DNA of 41,521 bases from Sphingomonas sp. (GCA_019508115.1 JAEKMC010000079.1:1-41521); one strand, 5' to 3'; shown: positions 1-8,973, counted from the first letter of the stretch. Numbers and translations: made by a program. Notes: a model not told the origin generated them from the letters alone.

Positions 1-62
1 CCCTGCAGGTCAGAAACAAACTCCTGTCCGCGTATAAGGACATCATGAGCATGCCGGTATAA
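1..62 (+). CDS. fliE: FliE, flagellar hook-basal body protein, C-terminal end only
   Basis: Only the last 19 codons are inside the window, read in frame from base 3 to the TAA at 60-62. The peptide ends VRNKLLSAYKDIMSMPV, which matches the conserved C-terminal helix of FliE (usual pattern VRNK..AY.EIM.M). FliE joins the MS ring to the proximal rod. The gene lies 3 bases upstream of fliF, the usual fliE-fliF order. The call rests on this short tail plus context. Confidence 0.85.
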   Translation, partial: LQVRNKLLSAYKDIMSMPV

Positions 63-65
63 TCG

Positions 66-1367
66 ATGAGCGATTCATCCCTCCCCGTCCCCATCTCCGC
101 AGCCAACAACCCGGGCGCAATGCTCGAGCGCGTGAAAGGCCTTGCCGGCCAACCCGCCGTCCAGAAGAGCCTGCCTCTTCTGGGCATCGCGGCGGCGATC
201 CTGATCGCGTTCCTGGCATGGACCAGCTTCGCCAAGGGGCCGCAGCGCGACCTTTTTTCCGGCGTGAGCGATTCCGATAAGGCGGCGGTCGCGGACACGC
301 TCAAGGCGTCGAACATCGCTTATACGCTCGACCGCTCGACCGGCGCGTTGACCGTGTCCGACGGCGATTATTACAAGGCGAAGATGCTGCTGGCGCAGGC
401 CGGCCTGCCCAAGAGCGCCCCCGACCGCGACAGCGTGATGGCGTCGCTGCCGATGGGCGCGAGCCGCGCGGTGGAGGGCGAGCGGTTGCGCGATGCGCGT
501 GAAACCGATCTTGCCCGCACGATCGAAGCGATCGACGCGGTCCAAGCCGCCAAGGTCCATATCGCCGCCGAGCAGCAGAGCGTGTTCGTGCGCGACGAGG
601 CGCCGGCATCGGCCTCCGTCATGCTGACGCTGCGCCAGGGCCATGCGCTTTCGGACGGGCAGACGCAGGCGATCGTCAATCTGGTCGCCTCCTCCGTCCC
701 CGGTTTGTCGCCCGACAATGTGTCGGTGGTCGACCAGGCGGGGCATCTGCTCAGCCGCAAGGGCGGCGAGGGCGGCGCCGACAAGCAGCTCGACATGCAG
801 AACCAGGTCGAGCAGCGTTATATCGACGCCATCTCCAAGATCCTGACGCCGATCGTCGGCGCCGAGGGCTTCACCACCGAAGTCCATGCCGATCTCGACT
901 TCGCCGAGACGCAGGCGACGCGCGAGAGCTTCCCCAAGGACCAGGCCGCGATCGCCGCGGAAAAGGGCCAATGGTCGAATGACGGCGCCAATGGCGGCAC
1001 CCCGCCTGCGGGCGGCATTCCCGGCGCGATCGCCAACCAGGCGCCGAGCGCGGCGCAGGTTTCGACCCAGCCCAACCAGACGCTGAATCCCGCGATCCCG
1101 GCGACGCCCGGTGCGCCGCAGGCCGGTGCCGCCGCCAATGCGACGCAGGGCAAGACCAGCGAGCAATATGACCGCACGTTCCAACTTGGTCACGAAGTAT
1201 CGGTCACGCGTAACCCCATTGGTACCGTGAAGCGCCTGTCGGTCGCGGTCGCGCTCAAGCAGGGCGCCAAGCCGCGCGGCGTCGCCGAGATGGCGCAGAT
1301 CGAGCAATTGGTGAAGCGCGCGGTCGGTTTCGACCAGAACCGCGGCGACCAGGTGGACGCAACCTGA
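66..1367 (+). pseudogene. fliF: FliF, flagellar MS-ring protein, N-terminal part (gene broken by deletion and frameshift)
   Basis: The 433-aa product has the first membrane helix (about residues 31-50, PLLGIAAAILIAFLAW), the ring-building motif and the long periplasmic region. It stops at VGFDQNRGDQVDAT. Intact FliF is about 550 aa or more and continues through a second membrane helix to a cytoplasmic FliG-binding tail. That remainder is present directly downstream in another frame (RNLTGLIIALLAFFGVIKPLMKRR from about 1358). Roughly 30 codons normally found between the two parts are missing, so this is more than a one-base slip. As written, the protein could not anchor its C-terminus or dock FliG. 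A genuine mutation and an assembly error are both possible. Confidence 0.85.
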
Positions 1368-1696
1368 CCGGCCTGATCATCGCGCTGCTCGCCTTCTTCG
1401 GCGTGATTAAGCCGCTGATGAAGCGCCGCGCCGCGATCGCCGCCGCGATCGCCCAGTCGCCCGCCGCCGCACGGACGCGCAACCCCGCGCTCGGCACCGA
1501 GATTGCCGCGGTGCTCGCCAACGAGGCGATGCATGATCCGGGCCGCAGGGTCACGCTCGACATGATCGAGGCCGCGCCGGCTTATGCCGACCGTGCCGCG
1601 CTGATCCGCAACTTCGTCCGCCAGGATCCGGACCGCGCCGCTTTGGTGGTGCGCGACCTGATCCGCGCCGACATGCCGGCCGGGGCTGACCACTGA
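1358..1696 (+). pseudogene. fliF: FliF C-terminal remnant (second membrane helix and FliG-binding tail), out of frame
   Basis: Read in frame from about 1358, this gives RNLTGLIIALLAFFGVIKPLMKRR, then a basic stretch, then the FliG-binding tail ending LIRNFVRQDPDRAALVVRD. These are the typical last 110 residues of FliF. The only usual start codon is GTG at 1403, which would omit most of the membrane helix, and no ribosome binding site is evident. The TGA overlaps the fliG ATG (1696), the normal coupling in this operon. It is best read as the second half of the interrupted fliF. Confidence 0.8.
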
Positions 1697-2733
1697 TGGC
1701 CGAGGCAGATCCCCAATTCGACGCCGCGAACGCACCAAGCGACGAGCCGGCCGGCAGTGAAGCCGCTGCGATCCTGCTGATGCTGCTGGGCGAGGAGGAA
1801 GCCGCGCAATTGCTCGGCCGCCTCGACCCGCAGGAAGTGCAGACGCTGGGCGGCGCGATGTTCAGCGTGGCCGACGTGAGCGAAGGCCAGGTCAACAAGG
1901 TGCTCGACCAGTTCGTGCTCCGCGCCCGCCAGCGGACCTCGCTCGGCTTCGGCGCGGGCACGCAGATCAAGCACATCATGCAGAAGGCGCTCGGCAACGA
2001 ACGCGCCGAAAACATGCTGGCGCGCATCACCCCGCAGGAAAAAAGCTCGGGGCTGGAAGCGCTCAAGTGGATGGATCCGCGCACGATCGCCAACCTGGTC
2101 GAGAACGAGCATCCGCAGATCATCGCTCTGGTGCTCGCGCACCTCGAAGCACCGATCGCGGCCGACGTGCTGCAGCTGATGGATGAGGATCTGCAGGCGG
2201 ACCTAGTCTACCGCGTCGCGACGATGGGCCCGGTGACGCAGGACGCGATCGAGGATCTGGAGCGGCTGCTGCTGCGCCCGGTGGCACCCGCCAAATCGGG
2301 CGGCACGACCAAGCGCGGCGGCACCACCGACGCGGCGCAGATCGTCAACAATGCGCGCAAATCGGCCGAGCAGCGGATCATCAAGGCGCTGCAAAAGCTC
2401 GACAAGAATGTGGCGCGGTCGGTCGAGGACGAGATGTTCGTGTTCGACAATCTGATGGCGCTCGACGACAAGAATCTGGGCACTTTGCTGCGGTCGGTCG
2501 ATGGCGAGATCCTGGTGGTCGCGCTCAAGGGCGCCGACGAGCGGATGAAGACCAAGATGTTCGGCTGCATGTCGAGCCGCGCCGCTTTGTCGATCCAGGA
2601 CGCGATTGCCGACAAGGGCCCGATGCGCCTCGCCGAGGTGCAAGAAGCGCAGAAGGAAGTGCTGGCCATCGCCCGCCGCCTCGCCGCGGAAGGTACGATC
2701 ATGCTCGGCGGCAAGGGCGACGATTATGTCTGA
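1696..2733 (+). CDS. fliG: FliG, flagellar motor switch protein
   Basis: The 345-aa protein has the usual FliG length and architecture: N-terminal domain (AAILLMLLGEEEAAQLLGRL, about residues 22-42), middle domain with the EHPQIIALVLAHLE motif (about 137-151), and C-terminal torque domain with the charged helix DDKNLGTLLRSVDGEILVVA. FliG sits on the cytoplasmic face of the MS ring, binding FliF through its N-domain and the stator and FliM through the others. The start overlaps the fliF stop by one base and the end overlaps fliH. Because fliF is interrupted here, FliG would lack its normal docking tail. Confidence 0.96.
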   Translation: MAEADPQFDAANAPSDEPAGSEAAAILLMLLGEEEAAQLLGRLDPQEVQTLGGAMFSVADVSEGQVNKVLDQFVLRARQRTSLGFGAGTQIKHIMQKALGNERAENMLARITPQEKSSGLEALKWMDPRTIANLVENEHPQIIALVLAHLEAPIAADVLQLMDEDLQADLVYRVATMGPVTQDAIEDLERLLLRPVAPAKSGGTTKRGGTTDAAQIVNNARKSAEQRIIKALQKLDKNVARSVEDEMFVFDNLMALDDKNLGTLLRSVDGEILVVALKGADERMKTKMFGCMSSRAALSIQDAIADKGPMRLAEVQEAQKEVLAIARRLAAEGTIMLGGKGDDYV

Positions 2734-3382
2734 TATGTCCTCGTCCGCCTCGTCCGCATTCGAAGATGCGGCGCGCGTCCCGGTCTGGACCCGGCCCTCG
2801 CAGGGCGGCTTCACGCCACGCGCGACGGACGGCTCCCGCTTCTCGGCCTGGGCCGAGAGCGACGGCGGCGACCATGGTTTCCGCAGCAACGCATCGAACG
2901 ATGTCGCCGATGCCGAGGCGCTGATCGCGCAAGGCTATGCCGATGGCCTGAACGAAGGCCGCCGCCTCGCGATGATCGAGCTGGAGGAGGAGCGCGCCGC
3001 GCTTCAGCGCCTCGCCGCCGGACTCGAATGCCTCAATCCGCATGGATCGGACGGCCTGGCGGCGATGCTCGCCAATTCGGTCAAGCGGCTCGTCACGCAG
3101 ATCGTGGGCGAGGTCGAGATCAATGCCGACACCTTGCTGGAACGGACGCAGGCGGTCGCGGCGATGATCGCGGAAGAGACCGCGCCGACGCGGCTGCGCC
3201 TTCACCCGACCGACGTGGTCCGCCTCAAGGGCGCGAACATCGCGGTCGACCTGATCGGCGATCCATTGCTCGCGCCCGGCACGATCGTGCTCGATACCGG
3301 CAGCGGCTGGGTCGAGGACGGCCCGCACGTGCGGCTCGAGAAATTACGCGCGCAGCTCGACCGGCTGGGCGCACCCAAATGA
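2726..3382 (+). CDS. fliH: FliH, flagellar export ATPase regulator
   Basis: The product is 218 aa from the ATG at 2726, which overlaps the end of fliG by 8 bases. An open frame continues further upstream but lies inside fliG and has unlike composition, so the internal start is preferred. The protein has a variable N-terminus, an acidic helical centre (EGRRLAMIELEEERAALQRL) and the conserved C-terminal FliH/HrpE-like domain (VKRLVTQIVGEVEINADTLL through LDTGSGWVEDGP). FliH dimers bind FliI and tether it to the export gate and C ring. Its position between fliG and fliI supports the call. Confidence 0.88.
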   Translation: MSDMSSSASSAFEDAARVPVWTRPSQGGFTPRATDGSRFSAWAESDGGDHGFRSNASNDVADAEALIAQGYADGLNEGRRLAMIELEEERAALQRLAAGLECLNPHGSDGLAAMLANSVKRLVTQIVGEVEINADTLLERTQAVAAMIAEETAPTRLRLHPTDVVRLKGANIAVDLIGDPLLAPGTIVLDTGSGWVEDGPHVRLEKLRAQLDRLGAPK

Positions 3383-4704
3383 GCGACCTCGCGTCGCGCG
3401 CGGGCGCGATGCTCGACACGATCGATATCGAGACTGCCGGGCCGCGCCGCATCGGCCGGCTGGCCGCCTATGATGGGCTGATGCTGGAAGCGACCGGCTT
3501 TCGCGAGCCGGTGGGCGCCAATGCGCGCGTGATCGACGCGGATGGCCATGCGGCATTGGCCGAAGTGGTCGGCTTTCGCGGCGACCGCACGCTCTTGATG
3601 GCGCTGGATGCGGATGCCCCGCACAGCTGCGGCGCGCGAGTCGAGCCCGACCGGCGCGGCACCAGCGTCGACGTCGGCGAGGCCCTCCTCGGCCGCGTGA
3701 TCGATGCGCTGGGCAATCCGATCGATGGACTAGGGCCGATCGCCACCAAGGCGCGCTGGCCGCTCGCCGGCAAACGCTCCAACCCGCTCGACCGCGACCG
3801 CGTGACCGAGCCGTTCGATTTCGGCGTGCGCGCGATCAACGCGCTGCTGACGGCGGGCGTCGGCCAGCGCATCGCCATCGCGGCGGGCTCGGGCGTGGGC
3901 AAATCGGTGCTGATGGGCCAGATGCTGCAGGGTGCGCAGGCGGACGTGATCGTCGTCGGGCTGGTCGGCGAACGCAGCCGCGAAGTGTCCGACTTCCTCG
4001 CCACCAAGCTCGACAATGTCCGTCAGAAGACCGCGGTGGTCGCGGTTCCGGCCGACCATCCCCCGATCCTGCGCCTGCGCGCCGCGATGCGCGCGACCGC
4101 GATCGCCGAATATTTCCGCGATCAAGGGCTGCGCGTGCTGCTGCTGATCGATTCGCTGACCCGCGTCGCGCATGCGCAGCGCGAAATCGGCCTCTCGCTC
4201 GGCGAGCCACCGACGATGAAGGGCTATCCGCCCTCCGCGCTCGGCCTGATCCCGCGGCTGATCGAGCGTGCCGGGGTGGATGTCCGCACCGGCGGATCGA
4301 TCACCGCGCTTTATACCGTCCTCGCCGATGGCGACGATAATACGGACCCGATCGTCGATACCGCGCGCGCTATCGTCGACGGTCATATCATCCTGTCGCG
4401 CGGACTGGCCGAGCAGGGCGTGTTCCCCGCGATCGACGTCGGCAAATCGCTTTCGCGCGTGATGACCGACATCATCGGACCCGATCACGCTACCGCCGCG
4501 CGCACCTTGCGGCGCCTGTGGTCGGTCTATGAAGAGAATCGCGACCTCATCCTGATGGGCGCCTACAAGGATGGCAGCGATCCCGCGATCGACGCCGCAA
4601 TCGCGCATCATCCCCTGATCCTGGAGTTTTTGCGCCAAGGTCAGAAAGAATTGGTTAGCCTTAACGTCTCAGTTACCCAACTCGTCGATAACTTCGGTGC
4701 ATGA
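3379..4704 (+). CDS. fliI: FliI, flagellum-specific export ATPase
   Basis: The 441-aa protein starts at the ATG overlapping the fliH stop (ATGA). Family features are clear: Walker A GSGVGKS (about residues 170-176), GLVGERSREVSDF, Walker B LLLIDSLTRVAHAQREIGL, and GYPPSALGLIPRLIERAG. These are hallmarks of the F1-beta-like FliI/YscN ATPases. It powers entry of rod, hook and filament subunits into the export gate at the base of the flagellum. A longer frame from 3028 exists but runs through fliH and is not used. The last bases overlap fliJ. Confidence 0.96.
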   Translation: MSDLASRAGAMLDTIDIETAGPRRIGRLAAYDGLMLEATGFREPVGANARVIDADGHAALAEVVGFRGDRTLLMALDADAPHSCGARVEPDRRGTSVDVGEALLGRVIDALGNPIDGLGPIATKARWPLAGKRSNPLDRDRVTEPFDFGVRAINALLTAGVGQRIAIAAGSGVGKSVLMGQMLQGAQADVIVVGLVGERSREVSDFLATKLDNVRQKTAVVAVPADHPPILRLRAAMRATAIAEYFRDQGLRVLLLIDSLTRVAHAQREIGLSLGEPPTMKGYPPSALGLIPRLIERAGVDVRTGGSITALYTVLADGDDNTDPIVDTARAIVDGHIILSRGLAEQGVFPAIDVGKSLSRVMTDIIGPDHATAARTLRRLWSVYEENRDLILMGAYKDGSDPAIDAAIAHHPLILEFLRQGQKELVSLNVSVTQLVDNFGA

Positions 4705-5126
4705 AGGCTCTTGCTGAACGTCGTGCCCGAATCACCCGCGTCCGCGAGGTGCAGCATCTCCACGCGATAGGCGAAGCCGCCGCGGCGGAGGGCAAGGTCG
4801 TCCAGCTCGAAGGCAATGCCGCGCGGCTCGCCGCGTTGAGGATGAGCCTGACGCTCGCGCCGGGAATCACCACCGGCGCCGGCCTTGGCAATGCGGGCGA
4901 GATGGGGCTTCGCCTCGACACCGTCCGCCACGGCCTGACCGACGCGATCGGCGCGGCCAAGGCGATCGCCACCGCCCGCGCGAAGGACCGTCGCGATGCC
5001 GATATCCGCCGCGAGAGCGCGGAGCGGCTCGAGACCCGCGCGGTGGCCGAACTCCAGCAGATGATCGAAGAGCGGATGATGGCGAATATCCGCCACCGCG
5101 CGCGCAAGGAAACGCCCGATGCCTGA
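4701..5126 (+). CDS. fliJ: FliJ-like flagellar export chaperone
   Basis: This 141-aa, highly charged, helical protein fits FliJ in size and place between fliI and fliK, with 4-base and 8-base overlaps to its neighbours. FliJ forms an antiparallel coiled coil inserted in the FliI hexamer and moves chaperone-substrate complexes to FlhA. Sequence similarity within the family is weak. The central stretch (GITTGAGLGNAGEMGLRL) is less charged than a typical FliJ helix, so the assignment leans on position, length and the charged helices at both ends. Confidence 0.72.
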   Translation: MKALAERRARITRVREVQHLHAIGEAAAAEGKVVQLEGNAARLAALRMSLTLAPGITTGAGLGNAGEMGLRLDTVRHGLTDAIGAAKAIATARAKDRRDADIRRESAERLETRAVAELQQMIEERMMANIRHRARKETPDA

Positions 5127-6750
5127 TGTCGCGCTGTCCGCCGTTCCTTCGCCGCTCGCAGCCTTGCTGTCGGGCGGATCGCCCGATTCTTCGGCTAACG
5201 CCGCCACCGCCTCGCAAGGCTCCGACCCGTTCGCGGCCCTGCTGGCGAGCGCGGCCGCGATCACGAAAGCCGACGCGCCGGCCGGGACCAAAACCGCCGA
5301 TGCGGCCGCGATATTGCTTGCCGGCGCTGCGCCGGTCGCCGCTGCCCCGGCCGCGCCGATGCCGACGCCGATACCGACGCCGCCCGTCGCCACGGAGGCG
5401 TTGCCGGTCGAGCCCGACACGGCGTCCATCGCGTCCAAGACCAAGGCCGGAGCCAAAAGCGAGAATCACGATCGGGACACGGATTCGGACGAGAAGGATG
5501 ATGACGGCGATCCGCTGGCCGACGCGATCGCGTCAGGCGCGACCGCCGTGCTGGCGCTCGCACCCGCCATTGTCGCGCCGGTGCAGCCGCAGGCACAGGA
5601 AACTGCCCCGATACGGACGCAGGCCAGGATCGATGCGCCGATCGCGTCGAAGCCGCTGAAGCTGGGTCCGGCCTCGATCGGCCCGGCGCATGTGCGCCAG
5701 CCAACCACAGACGCGCAGGCAAAGGCGCAAGCGCCGGCCGATCAGGCCGCCGCGATGCAGAATCAGATCACGTCGGACGTGGCACAAGCCGATGCGCAGA
5801 CCCCGCAGCAACGCCAGCCGCAACCGGATCCCGCAACCGATGCCCAACCGGCAACGGTCCAGCTTTCCCCCGAAGCCGCCAAGATGGTGGTTACGGCTCT
5901 CGATCCGAACGATACCCATCCGACCACCCTCGTGCAGGTGGATCGGACCGAAGCGCCGGCGGCGGTCGAAGCCTCCGGGATCCAGCTTCCATCGCAACCG
6001 AAACCGGAATCGCGACTGCAACCGCAACAGCAGGCCGCCATCGTACAGGCGCAGCATCAGGCCGCACCGGTTCAGCCCGGCCAACCGCGTCGCCGCGGCG
6101 AAGAGATCGCAGCCCCGCGCCGGGCCGGCGACTCGCGCAAGCGCGTCGACGCCTTGCCGACCGATGCGGCTTCGGCGGGCTTGCCCCAGCGCGCGTCCGA
6201 CGCGGCGCAGCCGACGATCAGCCGTCCCGTGACGGATGTCCAGGCGAAGGGCGACATGATCGCTGAGCATGTGCTGACGGTCGCCCGCGACGGCGCATGG
6301 CTCGACAAGCTCGCGCACGACATCGCCAATGCCGGCAGCGGCAATGACCTCCATTTCAAGCTCGAGCCGCCGAACCTGGGCGCGCTGAGCGTCGCGATCC
6401 GCCAGAGCGACGACGGCGCATCCATCCGGCTGACGGCCGACAATCAGACGACGCGCGACATGTTGGTCGATGCACAGCCCAAATTGGTCGCCGAGGCGCG
6501 CGCGCAGGGCCTGAAGGTCTCCGACACGCAGATCGACGTGCGCCAGGATTCTAATCATAACCAGAATCAGAGCTCCGGCCAGGATGCGCAGCGTTGGGCG
6601 CAGAACCAGGCGAGCCAGAACGGCATGTCGCAGAACGGGCAGAATCGCCAATCCTCACCAGGTCATCAACCATTTGTGAGCAACCTGGCGCGTAAGGCCG
6701 AAGCCGATTCCGAATCACCCGACCGTGATTCGGACGCGCGTTACGCATGA
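5119..6750 (+). CDS. fliK: FliK, hook-length control protein
   Basis: The 543-aa protein has a long, low-complexity Ala/Pro/Gln-rich N-terminal two thirds and a compact C-terminal Flg_hook domain (about residues 375-475, with KLEPPNLGALSVAIRQSDD and TRDMLVDAQPKLVAEARAQG). FliK is exported during hook growth; the N-terminal part acts as a ruler and the C-terminal domain touches FlhB to switch export specificity. A Gln/Asn-rich tail follows the domain. The start overlaps fliJ by 8 bases; fliL follows 8 bases downstream. Confidence 0.88.
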   Translation: MPDVALSAVPSPLAALLSGGSPDSSANAATASQGSDPFAALLASAAAITKADAPAGTKTADAAAILLAGAAPVAAAPAAPMPTPIPTPPVATEALPVEPDTASIASKTKAGAKSENHDRDTDSDEKDDDGDPLADAIASGATAVLALAPAIVAPVQPQAQETAPIRTQARIDAPIASKPLKLGPASIGPAHVRQPTTDAQAKAQAPADQAAAMQNQITSDVAQADAQTPQQRQPQPDPATDAQPATVQLSPEAAKMVVTALDPNDTHPTTLVQVDRTEAPAAVEASGIQLPSQPKPESRLQPQQQAAIVQAQHQAAPVQPGQPRRRGEEIAAPRRAGDSRKRVDALPTDAASAGLPQRASDAAQPTISRPVTDVQAKGDMIAEHVLTVARDGAWLDKLAHDIANAGSGNDLHFKLEPPNLGALSVAIRQSDDGASIRLTADNQTTRDMLVDAQPKLVAEARAQGLKVSDTQIDVRQDSNHNQNQSSGQDAQRWAQNQASQNGMSQNGQNRQSSPGHQPFVSNLARKAEADSESPDRDSDARYA

Positions 6751-6758
6751 GATGGTGA

Positions 6759-7322
6759 ATGAAGATGAGTGACGAAGCCGCAGCGCCCAAAAAGGGCGGC
6801 AAGATGAAGAAGATCATCCTCTTCGCGATTCTTCCGTTGGTCCTGATCGGCGGCGGCGTCGGCGCCGGCGTCTTTGCCTCGGGCAAATTCGGCAGCCACG
6901 AAAGCGGCCCTCAAGCCGACCCCAATCGCCCCAAGCTCGTGCTCAAGGAAGGCGAGAAGGGGCCGACCGATCTGGCGCCCGGCCAGCAACCCAATCCGGC
7001 GATCTACAAGTCGACCTATGTGCCGATGGACCAGGCTTTCACCTCGAACCTGCGCGATACCGACGGCTATCTCCAGATCGGCGTCGGCGTCTCGACTTTC
7101 TACGACCAGAAGGTGACCGATCACCTGAAGGACAATGACATGGCGGTTCGCTCGGCGGTGCTCGAAGTGCTCGCGCAACAGTCGGCCGAGACGCTCAACA
7201 CGCCGCAGGGCAAGGCGACGCTTCGTAAACAGCTCAAGATCGCGATCAACAACGTGCTGCTGGCGCGCGATGGCTTTGGCGGCATCGACGACGTCTATTT
7301 CACGAGCTTCATCATCCAATGA
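6759..7322 (+). CDS. fliL: FliL, flagellar basal-body/stator-associated protein
   Basis: The 187-aa protein has a short Lys-rich cytoplasmic N-terminus, one membrane helix (about residues 18-41, IILFAILPLVLIGGGVGAGVF) and a periplasmic FliL domain containing TSNLRDTDGYLQIGVGVSTFY and a C-terminal GGIDDVYFTSFIIQ. FliL surrounds the stator at the basal body and supports torque. An alternative start two codons downstream (6765) is equally plausible. The stop overlaps the fliM ATG. Confidence 0.92.
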   Translation: MKMSDEAAAPKKGGKMKKIILFAILPLVLIGGGVGAGVFASGKFGSHESGPQADPNRPKLVLKEGEKGPTDLAPGQQPNPAIYKSTYVPMDQAFTSNLRDTDGYLQIGVGVSTFYDQKVTDHLKDNDMAVRSAVLEVLAQQSAETLNTPQGKATLRKQLKIAINNVLLARDGFGGIDDVYFTSFIIQ

Positions 7323-8278
7323 GCAACGAAGCTCTCAGCCAGGCGGCATCGGGGATCATCTTCGACGAACTCGCCGAAGCCGCACCCGGTATTACGTTCG
7401 ACGGCGGCGACGTGCAGCCGTTCGTGTTCGGCCAGGAAGGCCCGCGTCCCGCGGAACGCATGACCGGACTGGAACGCATGGGCGAAAAAATCGCCCGTGC
7501 GATCCGTCCCGCGATCGAGCCGATCGCGCGGGCGCGCGTTTCGGTCACGAATGAGCCGCTCGCGCTGCGATCCTATCAGGACTGGCAGGACGAGCAGCCC
7601 GAATTCTCTGCGCTGACCCTCTATCGGCTGCGTCCGCTCAAGGGCGGCATGCTGATCCAGATCGACGCCAATTTCATCGCGACCCTGGTCGAAATTTTCT
7701 ACGGCGGCGTGCCGGGCGCGAACGTCAAGCGCAAGTCGGGCGATTTCAGCGCGAGCGAGGAGTTGTTGCTCAACCGCCTGCTCGAAAGGATTTCGGCAAT
7801 CCTCGCCAGCCATTGGAACGAAGTGACCCCGGTCGAGCTTTCCTTGGCGGTGCGCGAGACCAACCCGCTGCACATGCCCTTCCTTCGCGCCGACGAGATG
7901 GTGGTGGTCCAGAATTTCTCGATCGCGGCCGGCGTGCAGCCGACCGTGATATCGGTCCTCTACCCACTGTCGATGCTGCGCCCGATCGAGGAAAAACTCG
8001 AGGCGCGCGTCCAGGATGAGGATCTCGCCGCAAACCAGGATTGGCGCTGGCGCCTGGGCGAAGCGCTGTCGCAGGTCAGCCTGCCCGTGCGCAGCGTGCT
8101 TGCACGGCCGGAGATTTCGGTGGCCGAATTGCTGGCGCTGAAGCCGGGCGACGTGATCCCGATTAATCTGCCGCCGCGCACGCCGTTGCTTGCAGGAGCA
8201 CGGATGATCGCCGATGGCGTTATTGGCGAACAGGATGGGCGCGCCGCGCTCATGATCGAAAAAGTAGGGAATGCGTGA
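7319..8278 (+). CDS. fliM: FliM, flagellar motor switch protein
   Basis: The 319-aa protein has the central CheC-like middle domain (about residues 45-230) and a C-terminal SpoA domain (VLARPEISVAELLALKPGDVIPI, about 262-284). FliM forms the C-ring wall with FliG and FliN and receives CheY-P. The N-terminal CheY-docking helix, normally LSQ.EIDALL, reads ALSQAASGIIFDE here, so only LSQ is kept. The gene overlaps fliL and fliN. Confidence 0.93.
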   Translation: MSNEALSQAASGIIFDELAEAAPGITFDGGDVQPFVFGQEGPRPAERMTGLERMGEKIARAIRPAIEPIARARVSVTNEPLALRSYQDWQDEQPEFSALTLYRLRPLKGGMLIQIDANFIATLVEIFYGGVPGANVKRKSGDFSASEELLLNRLLERISAILASHWNEVTPVELSLAVRETNPLHMPFLRADEMVVVQNFSIAAGVQPTVISVLYPLSMLRPIEEKLEARVQDEDLAANQDWRWRLGEALSQVSLPVRSVLARPEISVAELLALKPGDVIPINLPPRTPLLAGARMIADGVIGEQDGRAALMIEKVGNA

Positions 8279-8280
8279 GC

Positions 8281-8595
8281 ATGAGTGACATGACCGAAGC
8301 CCCGGCGATCGACGGCTTGGCGGGCGGGCGCAACTATCGGTTGCTGGCCGACATCCCCTTGCGCCTGTCGGTCGAGGTCGGCTCGACCAGCCTCAAGCTC
8401 GCCGAGCTGATGGACCTGAACGAAGGCAGCGTGGTCGAACTCGACCGCCAGGCCAACGAGCTGCTCGATATCCTCGTCAACGGCACTTTGGTCGCGCGCG
8501 GAGAGGTAGTGACGGTGGGCGGCAAGTTCGGCATAAGGGTCGTGGACGTCGTCGCCACGGAGGCGCGGCTGTCGGGGATTGAACGACGCACATGA
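8281..8595 (+). CDS. fliN: FliN, flagellar motor switch protein
   Basis: This small SpoA-domain protein (104 aa from the ATG at 8281; 106 aa if the GTG at 8275 is used) carries the family core DIPLRLSVEVGSTSLKLAELMDL and ends GKFGIRVVDVV. FliN forms the lower rim of the C ring with FliM and helps dock FliH. An AGGGA lies about 5 bases before the GTG and about 11 before the ATG, so either start is possible. The gene overlaps fliO by 4 bases. Confidence 0.92.
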   Translation: MSDMTEAPAIDGLAGGRNYRLLADIPLRLSVEVGSTSLKLAELMDLNEGSVVELDRQANELLDILVNGTLVARGEVVTVGGKFGIRVVDVVATEARLSGIERRT

Positions 8596-8876
8596 TCGGT
8601 GGCTATTACCTCCTCCAGCTGTTCCTGATGATGGTGCTGGTGGGAGGAATGGCCGTCCTCTCGCTCTGGCTATATAAAAAGCTTCAACCCGGCCTGTCCT
8701 TCGGCGCGACGCGCGAACGCGCGGTTCGCATCGTCGACGCGGTGCCGATGGGCCCGATGAGCCGGCTCGCGGTGGTCGAGTTCGGTGGCAAGCGCATCCT
8801 GATCGCGGTGTCGCGCGGCCGGGTCGACACGATCGCCGAATGCCCCGCTCCCAATTTCGCGCTGCCGGATGAGTGA
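8592..8876 (+). CDS. fliO: FliO, flagellar export assembly protein
   Basis: The 94-aa protein has one N-terminal membrane helix ([22 protein letters not shown]) and a small cytoplasmic domain with [21 protein letters not shown] and a [10 protein letters not shown] strand, the usual FliO pattern. FliO acts as a scaffold during assembly of the FliP-FliR gate complex. Its position between fliN and fliP agrees. A palindromic element begins 13 bases after its stop. Confidence 0.88.
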   Translation: MIGGYYLLQLFLMMVLVGGMAVLSLWLYKKLQPGLSFGATRERAVRIVDAVPMGPMSRLAVVEFGGKRILIAVSRGRVDTIAECPAPNFALPDE

Positions 8877-8888
8877 CATGATTCGCTT

Positions 8889-8959
8889 CCGTTCCCCGAC
8901 GAAAGCCGGGGTCCAGCTAGGGACGCCGGAACTGGACCCCGGCTTTCGCCGGGGAACGG
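8889..8959. repeat. REP-like palindrome between fliO and fliP
   Basis: Arms of 28 bases at 8889-8916 and 8932-8959 match as inverted repeats at 27 of 28 positions, with a 15-base loop. The core CCCGGCTTTCGCCGGG is shared with a second element at 10068-10143. The open frame ahead of fliP runs straight through this element, so the upstream GTG/ATG codons there are not credible fliP starts. In RNA it would form a very stable hairpin inside the flagellar message. Confidence 0.85.
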
Positions 8960-8973
8960 TCTTCCCACGGCTT

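Noticed and set aside
75-1307. Long antisense open frame (410 aa) opposite fliF
   Set aside because: It is a mirror of a GC-rich coding gene: Arg-rich composition, no motif, no ribosome binding site. The same holds for the long antisense frames under fliI, fliK, xdhB, the M3 peptidase and the TonB receptors.
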